64,000 bases of DNA from Burkholderiales bacterium. GTDB lineage: Bacteria > Pseudomonadota > Gammaproteobacteria > Burkholderiales > Usitatibacteraceae. Below are positions 58,219-64,000 of the stretch, one piece after another (within the stretch, counting starts at the first letter, position 1; every line of letters starts with the position of its first letter). Below the pieces are notes generated by a model, which was not told the DNA's origin, did no database searches, and worked only from the letters and a program-made list of their open reading frames with translations. Both the position numbers and the translations under genes were made by a program. The stretch spans positions 1 through 64,000 of the forward strand of contig JAHCAK010000006.1 in assembly GCA_019634955.1 (NCBI GenBank), written 5' to 3'.

Positions 58219-58963
58219 CCACGCGGCGCTGCGCCTCCGCGGCGACCTCGTGCCGCGTGAGCCCCGCGGGGTCCACCGGCTCGGCGAAGGCCACGCGCAC
58301 CACCGTCTCGCGCGTGCGGATCACCAGCCCCAGGGACTGCGCGAAGGAGAGGTCGCCCACGTAGGCCGCGGCCTTGAGCGGCGAGCCGTCGGGGTGCTCG
58401 TAGCGCACGGCCGCGGGGTAGACGCGCGCCTGGTTGGCCACCGCCGGCTCGAAGAGCGAGCTGTGGAACTTGAGCAGGCGGTCGCCTTCCGTGGTCGTCC
58501 CCTCGGGGAAGAGCCCCACGCACTCGCCCTCCGCGAGCGCGTCGTGCACGAGCGCGTTGATGCGCGCCGTGTCGTGGCGACGCGCGCGGCGGATGAAGAT
58601 CGTGCCGGAGCGTTCCGCGAGCCAGCCCGCGAGCGGCCAGTCGCGGATCTCGCTCTTGGCGATGAAGCGCGTGTGGCGCACCGAGGCGATGGCGAAGATG
58701 TCGGCCCACGAGACGTGGTTGGCGGCGATCAGCGACCCGTGGCGCCCGCGCGGCGGCGGCCGGCCCTCGCAATGCACGCGGATGCCCAGGATCGCGAGGA
58801 GGTCCCGCGCCCAGCGCACCGCGATCTCGTGGCGGCGCGCCGTGTCGGCGCGCGGCCAGAGGAAGCGCAGCGTGAGGAAGCCGCCGGCCACGTGCATGAG
58901 CAGCCTCGTCCAGCGCACGGCGCGCAGGAGCCGGGGGGTACGGGTGGATCGCAAGGGGAGCAC
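58145..58963 (-). CDS. olsA: 1-acyl-glycerol-3-phosphate-type acyltransferase, probably OlsA
   Basis: 272 residues from GTG 58961-58963; TTG 58952-58954 with AAGG 8 bases upstream is an alternative. One hydrophobic N-terminal segment precedes a PlsC domain with the NHVSWADIF acyl-transfer motif (H-x4-D) and the FPEGTTT substrate-binding motif. PlsC members following an OlsB-type gene usually act as OlsA, adding the second acyl chain to lyso-ornithine lipid; the symbol rests on that context. It lies 62 bases after olsB. Its 3' end overlaps apaH. Confidence 0.82.
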   Translation of the reverse strand: MLPLRSTRTPRLLRAVRWTRLLMHVAGGFLTLRFLWPRADTARRHEIAVRWARDLLAILGIRVHCEGRPPPRGRHGSLIAANHVSWADIFAIASVRHTRFIAKSEIRDWPLAGWLAERSGTIFIRRARRHDTARINALVHDALAEGECVGLFPEGTTTEGDRLLKFHSSLFEPAVANQARVYPAAVRYEHPDGSPLKAAAYVGDLSFAQSLGLVIRTRETVVRVAFAEPVDPAGLTRHEVAAEAQRRVASLLGLPNPGRALPRGADRPAGSP

Positions 58964-59025
58964 CTTGGCCGTTGGGGGCGGCCCATTCTCCCACGGCGCA
59001 CGCGCCGCGAAGGCGCGGTGCGGGC

Positions 59026-59793
59026 TCACGCGCACGCGGGCCCGGCGAGGAAGCGCGAGGCGTAGCGCGGGTCGAGGCGTTCCAGCGGCAGGAGCATGAA
59101 GAGGTCGGCCGTGTTGAAATCCGGGTCCCACGCGGGCTCTCCGCACACCGAGGCGCCCGCGCGGGCGTAGCCCTTCACCAGCGGGGGCAGGCGCGCATCG
59201 GGCGCGGGATCGAGCGCGTCGAGCGGCAGCGGCAGCCGCGGGAAGACGCGCCACTGCGCGGGCGCGGCGTGCGTGGCGGCGAGCGAGCGATAGACGCCCG
59301 CGGCGACCCGCCCGCCGTCGGCAAGGCTCACCGAGGCGCAGCCCGCGAGGAAGCGGTGGCCCCCGGCGCGCATGTAGTCCGCGATGCCGCTCCAGAGGAG
59401 CGCGATCACGGCGCCGCCGCGGTGCTCCGGGTGCACGCAGGAGCGCCCCGCTTCCACGAGCCCGTCGCGCAGCGGCGCGAGGCGCGCGAGGTCGAACTCG
59501 CCCTCCGAGTAGAGGCCGCCCGCGCGCCGCGCGCCCTCGGGAGAGAGCAGCCGGTAGGTGCCCAGCACCTCGCCGGTGGCGTCGTCCCGCACGAGGAGGT
59601 GGTCGCAGAAATCGTCGAAGCGGTCGCGGTCGAGCCCCGGCTCGCCGGCGGCCAGGCGCGCGCCCATCTCGCCCGCGAACACGCGGTGGCGCAGGTGCTG
59701 CGCCTCGGCGACCTCGCCCGGCGTGGCGGCCAGGCCCACGGAAAGCCGCCGCCCGGCCGGGCGCGCGGCGCGTTGCAGGACCTCGACTTGCAT
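59026..59793 (-). CDS. olsB: Ornithine N-acyltransferase-like GNAT protein (OlsB)
   Basis: 255 residues. The GNAT fold of the OlsB/PF13444 type: AEAQHLRHRVFAGEMGARL, FDDFCDHLLVRD, VLGTYRLLSPEGARRAGG and GRSCVHPEHRGGAVIALLW are family blocks. It transfers a 3-hydroxyacyl chain from ACP to ornithine, the first step to ornithine lipids. The ATG at 59791-59793 is chosen; GGGGG 4 bases upstream is the Shine-Dalgarno and is half of a perfect inverted repeat. The PlsC-like gene follows, giving an olsBA operon, and a Pho-box-like array lies upstream. Confidence 0.85.
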   Translation of the reverse strand: MQVEVLQRAARPAGRRLSVGLAATPGEVAEAQHLRHRVFAGEMGARLAAGEPGLDRDRFDDFCDHLLVRDDATGEVLGTYRLLSPEGARRAGGLYSEGEFDLARLAPLRDGLVEAGRSCVHPEHRGGAVIALLWSGIADYMRAGGHRFLAGCASVSLADGGRVAAGVYRSLAATHAAPAQWRVFPRLPLPLDALDPAPDARLPPLVKGYARAGASVCGEPAWDPDFNTADLFMLLPLERLDPRYASRFLAGPACA

Positions 59794-59796
59794 GGT

Positions 59797-59823
59797 GCCC
59801 CCGTCTGGCAATCTGACGGGGGC
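59797..59823. repeat. Perfect 9-bp inverted repeat covering the olsB ribosome-binding site
   Basis: GCCCCCGTC (59797-59805) and GACGGGGGC (59815-59823) are exact reverse complements around a nine-base loop. In RNA from the minus strand the right-hand arm contains the GGGGG that precedes the olsB start. It could also act as a DNA operator. Confidence 0.6.
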
Positions 59824-59879
59824 AGGTTAGGCGGGCCGGGTGACTCCCCGGTGACGGTCACGTGACCGTTCGGTGATGG
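59824..59879 (-). promoter_or_regulatory. Pho-box-like direct-repeat array and -10 of olsB
   Basis: On the minus strand four seven-base units CCATCAC, CGGTCAC, CCGTCAC and GAGTCAC (59879 down to 59840) are separated by exactly four bases, an 11-bp period as in Pho boxes. A weak -10 (TAACCT, 59829-59824) lies 10 bases downstream, the spacing PhoB-dependent promoters use. The same DNA contains a 16-bp palindrome (59854-59869). Confidence 0.5.
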
Positions 59880-59888
59880 CCGCGATGG

Positions 59889-60353
59889 CTAGTGCGAGAC
59901 GCGGGTCGCGCCGCGGCCGGAAAGGATGCGCACGCGGTCGCCGACGCGGAAGGTCTCGTCGGCCTCCTGCACGACGGCGATGTACTTGCCGCCGTCGAGC
60001 ATCACGGTGATCTCGACGCCGTCGCGGAAGTTGGCGTCCTTCTCCACGGCCGAGCCGATGATGCCGCCGATCACGGCGCCGGCCACGGCGCCGGCCACCG
60101 AGCCGCGCCCGTGGCCCACGGTGCTGCCGGCGATGCCGCCCAGCACCGCGCCGGAAGTGGTGCCCACGCCCGTGTCGGTCGCGTTGATGCGCACGTTGCG
60201 GATCGACTCCACGACGCCGAAGCGCACCGACTGCTCCGTGCGCGTCTCGTAGCCGCGGTAATCCGCGCCGCCGCGCGGGGGCGCGGCGCAGCCCGCCACG
60301 CCCAGCAGCGCCACGGCGGCGACAGCGAGTCCCAGCGATTTCACCTGCAGCAT
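59889..60353 (-). CDS. Glycine-zipper outer-membrane lipoprotein (SlyB/PcpP-like)
   Basis: 154 residues. The lipobox is LLGVAGC (Cys at about 22). A glycine-zipper 2TM segment runs from about 75 to 110 (GGIAGSTVGHGRG, VAGAVAGAVIGGIIG), and a C-terminal beta-strand region follows (VEITVMLDGGKYIAVVQ). Such lipoproteins associate with outer-membrane stability. The ATG at 60351-60353 has AAGGAGA 8 bases upstream. It ends 96 bases before the olsB start on the same strand. Confidence 0.88.
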   Translation of the reverse strand: MLQVKSLGLAVAAVALLGVAGCAAPPRGGADYRGYETRTEQSVRFGVVESIRNVRINATDTGVGTTSGAVLGGIAGSTVGHGRGSVAGAVAGAVIGGIIGSAVEKDANFRDGVEITVMLDGGKYIAVVQEADETFRVGDRVRILSGRGATRVSH

Positions 60354-60402
60354 CGTCGTTCTCCTTGGTCGTCGAATGCCCCGCACCCGGGGGATGCGGA
60401 TC

Positions 60403-61335
60403 CTAGAGTTCCTCGCCGAACGCTTCCCGGAAGCGCCGGGCCACCTCGTCGCGGCCCACCGGGTGGTTCTGCCCGCCGCGGTGGGCGATCTTGATCGACC
60501 CCATCAAGGATGCCAGCCGTGCTGCCCGCCGCCAATCCCAGCCGCGGGCCATGCCATAGAGCAGCCCCGACCGGAAGGCATCCCCGCAGCCCGTCGGATC
60601 GACGAGGCTATCCGGTTTAACGGCCGGGACGCGAATCTGTTGACCGGCATGGAACACGTCCGCCCCCTCGGCCCCGCGGGTGACCACCACGGCCTCGACG
60701 CGCCGGGCGAGCGCCTCGAGCGCCATTCCGGTCTTCTGTTCGACCAGGCGCGCCTCGTAGTCGTTCACCGTGAGGCAGCGGGCGCCGGCCAGCATCTCGA
60801 GGAGGTCCTCGCCGGAGAACATCGGCAGGCCCTGCCCGGGGTCGAGCACGTAGGGGATGCGCGCCGCGGCCAGGTCGCGGGCGTGCTCGACCATCCCCTG
60901 CCGCCCGTCGGGGGAGACGATGGCCAGGCGCACGCCGCTCGTGTCGGCCACGCGGTTCAGGTGCGAGTGCGACATCGCGCCCGGGTGGAAGGCGGTGATC
61001 TGGTTGTCGTCGATGTCGGTCGTGATGAAGGCCTGCGCGGTGAACTCCTCCGGCAGCCGGCGCACGTGCTGCCTCGAGAGCCCCAGCTTCTCCATGCGCC
61101 GCTCGTAGGGCTCGAAGTCGTGGCCGACGGTGGCCATCACCAGCGGCTCCTCGCCGAGGAGCTTGAGCCCGTAGGCGATGTTGCCCGCGCAGCCGCCGAA
61201 CTCGCGGCGCAGGTCGGGCACCAGGAACGCGACGTTCAGGATGTGGATCTGGTCGGGGAGGATGTGGTTCTTGAATTGGTCGCGAAACACCATGATGGTG
61301 TCGTACGCGATGGAGCCGCAGACCAGGATCGACAT
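60403..61335 (-). CDS. PfkB-family carbohydrate/nucleoside kinase
   Basis: 310 residues. MSILVCGSIAYDTIMVF starts a ribokinase-like fold, FGGCAGNIAYGLKLLG is PfkB signature 1, and DPTGCGDAFRSGLLYGMARG is signature 2 with the anion hole and catalytic aspartate. Betaproteobacterial members at this position near DUF3426 and prmA are often called adenosine kinase, but the substrate cannot be told from sequence. It lies between the DUF3426 gene and the glycine-zipper lipoprotein gene. Confidence 0.88.
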   Translation of the reverse strand: MSILVCGSIAYDTIMVFRDQFKNHILPDQIHILNVAFLVPDLRREFGGCAGNIAYGLKLLGEEPLVMATVGHDFEPYERRMEKLGLSRQHVRRLPEEFTAQAFITTDIDDNQITAFHPGAMSHSHLNRVADTSGVRLAIVSPDGRQGMVEHARDLAAARIPYVLDPGQGLPMFSGEDLLEMLAGARCLTVNDYEARLVEQKTGMALEALARRVEAVVVTRGAEGADVFHAGQQIRVPAVKPDSLVDPTGCGDAFRSGLLYGMARGWDWRRAARLASLMGSIKIAHRGGQNHPVGRDEVARRFREAFGEEL

Positions 61336-61391
61336 GCGAGGGGTTCGGGGGGAAGGGAGGCGCGATTATACCGGCGGGCCGCGGCCCCGCC

Positions 61392-62354
61392 CTACGGGTA
61401 GAAGAGCAGCAGCTCGTAGCCCGTCGGGCGCGTGGATCCCGTCTCCAGGCGCACGCTCACGAGCACCTCGGCGCCGCCGGCGAGCACCTCGCCGGCCACG
61501 GGGGCGCGGCCGAGGTAGTCCGACGGCCGCAGCACGCGCCGGATCGCCGTCTGCCCGCTGATGTCGGTGAGCGTGAGCTCGAGGTGGGGGAACTCCTGCG
61601 CGGCACCGGAGAGGTTGCGGATGCGCGCCTGCAACGCGATCTGGCCGGGCTTGCCGGGCACCTCCAGCAACTCGGAGTCCTCGAGCTTGAGCGCCGCCTC
61701 GTCGTTCACCCACGGCACCGTGCAGCCGGCGCGGGCGCACACCGACTCGAGGACGGGCCTGAGCGGCGGGTACTGTTGCGCGAGGCGCGCGCGCCAGTGG
61801 TAGGCGGCCTGCAGGCCCAGCACGAGCAGCAGGAACGCCACGCCGAACGACCATGCGCGCGACGGCCGTGCGGGCGGCGGCGGCTCGAGGGGCGGTTCCC
61901 AGGCTTCGGCGGGGGGAGCAGGCTCGGGCGCCGGGGCCTCGGCCGGCGGGGCCGGCGGCCCCTGCGGAGCCCGTGCCGGCAAGGGCTCGGCTGGCGGCGC
62001 CGGCTCGGCGTTCTCGAGCAGCAGGTCGGGCACGTCCGGAAGGTCGGCGAGCTGCGGAAGCTCCGGCGCGGGCGGCGCGCGGGTCACCCGTGCGGGCTGG
62101 GCGGTGCCGACGCGGCTGCCGAAATCGACGTCGGCCAGGTCGGCGACGGGGTCGGGGTGGGGCTGCGGCGACTGCGCCGCGCGCGCGGCGAGCAGGCGCG
62201 CACCGGTGTCGTCGCCCGGGAAGCGCTCGAGCGCCTCGAAGCCGTTGAACACCTCGTGGCACTGCCCGCAGCGCACCTGGCCCTGGCGCAGGTTCAGCTG
62301 TTCGGGCGTGACCCGGAAGCGCGCGCCGCAGTGCTTGCAGGTGGTGACGAGCAC
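61392..62354 (-). CDS. Zinc-ribbon (MJ0042) / DUF3426 membrane protein
   Basis: 320 residues with a GTG start at 62352-62354, 2 bases after the prmA stop. The N-terminal zinc ribbon has CKHCGARF and VRCGQCHEVFNG (CxxC pairs). A long Pro/Ala-rich linker, one membrane helix (about 165-185) and a C-terminal DUF3426 domain follow (about 200-320, with QEFPHLELTLTDISG and SVRLETGSTRPTGYELLLF). The family is conserved after prmA in betaproteobacteria; the role is unknown. Confidence 0.88.
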   Translation of the reverse strand: MLVTTCKHCGARFRVTPEQLNLRQGQVRCGQCHEVFNGFEALERFPGDDTGARLLAARAAQSPQPHPDPVADLADVDFGSRVGTAQPARVTRAPPAPELPQLADLPDVPDLLLENAEPAPPAEPLPARAPQGPPAPPAEAPAPEPAPPAEAWEPPLEPPPPARPSRAWSFGVAFLLLVLGLQAAYHWRARLAQQYPPLRPVLESVCARAGCTVPWVNDEAALKLEDSELLEVPGKPGQIALQARIRNLSGAAQEFPHLELTLTDISGQTAIRRVLRPSDYLGRAPVAGEVLAGGAEVLVSVRLETGSTRPTGYELLLFYP

Positions 62355-62356
62355 GG

Positions 62357-63253
62357 TCAGCCCCGGCCCCGGCGCGTGCCGGCGAGGCAGGCCCAGTCGC
62401 CCTCGGTGGCCTCGACGGCCATCGCGAACCAGGGCTCGTAGGCGGCCAGCACCTCGCCCGCCTGGCCCGCGAGGACGCCGGAGAGGGCGATGCGCCCGCC
62501 GGGGCGCGTGTGGGAAGCGAGCAGCGGAGCCAGCATGCGCAGCGGGTTGGCGAGGATGTTGGCGACGGTGAGGTCGGCTTCGAGCGCGAGAGGCGCATCG
62601 GCCGCGAGCGCCTCGACGGCGACCGCGTTGGCCGACGCATTATAACGAGCGGCTTCCAGCGCCAGCGGGTCGATGTCCACGGCCACGGCGCGCGCCGCGC
62701 CCAGCTTCATCGCCGCGATGGCGAGGATGCCCGAGCCGCACCCGTAGTCGAGCACGGCCTCGTCGCCGCGCACCTCGCGCTCGAGCCACGCGAGGACGAG
62801 CCGCGTCGTGGGGTGGCTGCCGGTGCCGAAGGCGGCGCCCGGGTCGAGCACGATGTTCACGGCGCCCGCGTCGGGCGCCTCGTGCCAGGTCGGCACGATC
62901 CAGAGGCGCCGGCCGGCCCGGATGGGTTCGAACTGGCGCTGCGTCTCGCGCACCCAGTCGGTGTCCTCGAGGCGGTCGATGGCGGCGGGCTCGAGCAGGG
63001 CGCAACCCGCCTCGGCGAGGGCGGCCTCGAGGAGCGCGCGCGCGTCGGCGCCCTCGGGCAGCAACGCCACCAGCCGGCAGCGCGGCCACACGGCCGCGTC
63101 GGCGCCGGGCTCGGCGAAGATCGCGCTCTCGGCGGCGGTGCCGGCGTCGGCGTCGGTGGTCTCGGTCGAGACGGCGCCCGCGGCTTCCAGCGCCTCGGCG
63201 AGGGCGCCCGCCCCGGTGCCGGGTACGACGGCGGCGAGGCGCTGCCAGGCCAT
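62357..63253 (-). CDS. prmA: Ribosomal protein L11 methyltransferase
   Basis: 298 residues. A substrate-binding N-terminal domain (to about 105) precedes a Rossmann methyltransferase domain. GAAFGTGSHPTTRLVL is the conserved PrmA block, VLDYGCGSGILAIAAMKLG binds S-adenosylmethionine, and VANILANPL replaces the usual catalytic-loop motif. It trimethylates L11. The ATG at 63251-63253 gives the usual MAWQ-type N-terminus. It lies 14 bases after accC. Confidence 0.95.
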   Translation of the reverse strand: MAWQRLAAVVPGTGAGALAEALEAAGAVSTETTDADAGTAAESAIFAEPGADAAVWPRCRLVALLPEGADARALLEAALAEAGCALLEPAAIDRLEDTDWVRETQRQFEPIRAGRRLWIVPTWHEAPDAGAVNIVLDPGAAFGTGSHPTTRLVLAWLEREVRGDEAVLDYGCGSGILAIAAMKLGAARAVAVDIDPLALEAARYNASANAVAVEALAADAPLALEADLTVANILANPLRMLAPLLASHTRPGGRIALSGVLAGQAGEVLAAYEPWFAMAVEATEGDWACLAGTRRGRG

Positions 63254-63267
63254 GGCGGGCGGCGGCC

Positions 63268-64000
63268 TCAGGCTTCCGACTGGATCTGCTTCAGCGCCGC
63301 CATCTTCTCCTCGAGGTAGTGGATGCTCATCCCGCCGGCGATGAAGGCGGCGTCGTTCATGAGCTCCTGGTGCAGGGGGATGTTGGTCTGGATCCCCTCG
63401 ATCACCATCTCGGAAAGCGCGATGCGCATGCGCGCGATGGCCTGCTCGCGCGTGTCGCCGTGGGCGATGAGCTTGCCCACGAGCGAGTCGTAGTGCGGCG
63501 GCACGTAGTAGTTGGCGTAGGCGTGGGAGTCGTAGCGGATGCCGGGGCCGCCCGGCGTGTGGTACTGGGTGATTCGCCCCGGCGACGGGACGAAGGTCAC
63601 CGGGTTCTCGGCGTTGATGCGGCACTCGATCGCGTGGCCGCGCTTCACGATGTCGCGCTGCCGGTAGCGCAGCTTCATGCCGGCGGCCACCCGGATCTGC
63701 TCCTGCACGATGTCGATGCCGGTCACCATCTCCGTCACCGGGTGCTCGACCTGCACGCGCGTGTTCATCTCGATGAAGTAGAACTCGTCCGCCTCGTAGA
63801 GGAACTCGAAGGTGCCCGCGCCGCGGTAGCCGAGCTTGCGGCAGGCCTCCGCGCAGCGCTCGCCGATCCGCTCGATGAGGCGCGGCTTGATGCCGGGGGC
63901 CGGCGCCTCCTCGATGATCTTCTGGTGGCGGCGCTGCATCGAGCAGTCGCGCTCGCCCAGGTAGATGGCGCCGCGGTGCTCGTCGGCGAGCACCTGGATC
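63268..64000 (-). CDS. accC: Biotin carboxylase subunit of acetyl-CoA carboxylase (5' end cut by window)
   Basis: About 244 C-terminal residues are visible. [20 protein letters not shown] belongs to the ATP-grasp domain, [20 protein letters not shown] holds metal-binding glutamate and asparagine, and [20 protein letters not shown] opens the C-terminal domain. It carboxylates biotin on AccB for fatty-acid synthesis. The start lies beyond base 64000. The accC-prmA-DUF3426 order is typical of betaproteobacteria. Confidence 0.97.
   Translation of the reverse strand, partial: IQVLADEHRGAIYLGERDCSMQRRHQKIIEEAPAPGIKPRLIERIGERCAEACRKLGYRGAGTFEFLYEADEFYFIEMNTRVQVEHPVTEMVTGIDIVQEQIRVAAGMKLRYRQRDIVKRGHAIECRINAENPVTFVPSPGRITQYHTPGGPGIRYDSHAYANYYVPPHYDSLVGKLIAHGDTREQAIARMRIALSEMVIEGIQTNIPLHQELMNDAAFIAGGMSIHYLEEKMAALKQIQSEA

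Overview
The window is very GC-rich, gene-dense chromosomal DNA from a betaproteobacterium (Burkholderiales or Nitrosomonadales sensu lato). The lineage is inferred from gene content and order: argS, SPOR protein, dsbA and an SDR in a row; a Gcr-type 'site-specific recombinase' membrane protein; accC, prmA and a DUF3426 zinc-ribbon protein in a row; gltBD; and a membrane-anchored cytochrome c5. No plasmid, phage, transposon or CRISPR feature was found. Many genes start with GTG or TTG, overlap by 4 bases, or overlap convergently at their 3' ends.

Bases 1-19384 form a surface-polysaccharide locus. On the minus strand a Wzx-type flippase is followed by an SxtJ-like membrane protein, a 50-residue DUF5989 protein, a NodU/CmcH-type carbamoyltransferase and an SGNH-fold protein cut by the window edge. 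On the plus strand are a Wza-type export lipoprotein, a Wzz-type chain-length protein, a BY-kinase-like protein without its ATP-binding motifs, and an O-antigen ligase/polymerase. Three glycosyltransferases, an Asp/Asn beta-hydroxylase-like protein, a protein with three tandem serine-acetyltransferase-like domains, two DegT aminotransferases and a UDP-glucuronate decarboxylase follow. Together they could build, decorate and export an amino-sugar-containing glycan. The lipid-linked initiation step is missing here but appears at 52727-56543 (epimerase, WecA-like transferase, WbpM/CapD-like dehydratase).

Bases 19397-33181 are metabolism and transport: an MFS permease, a PilZ-like/TPR-like pair of unknown role, a CaiB-type CoA-transferase, PEP carboxylase, an HMG-CoA-lyase-like enzyme coupled to an outer-membrane barrel-like protein, a nitrate/sulfonate/taurine-type ABC importer, a LysR regulator and a divergent SGNH-like secreted protein. 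A short palindromic repeat sits at the start of the ABC permease gene.

Bases 33221-49378 are mostly housekeeping on the minus strand: SDR, dsbA, SPOR protein, argS, priA, hemE, an alpha/beta hydrolase, gltD and gltB. The Gcr-like gene is on the plus strand. Two tandem paralogous Cys-containing lipoproteins follow (49700-52652).

Bases 56569-64000 hold tRNA-Arg(CCG), cytochrome c5, apaH, an olsB-olsA ornithine-lipid pair, a glycine-zipper lipoprotein, a PfkB-family kinase, a DUF3426 protein, prmA and partial accC. The olsB upstream region carries four direct repeats at an exact 11-bp period that look like a Pho-box array; this is the most testable new observation in the window.
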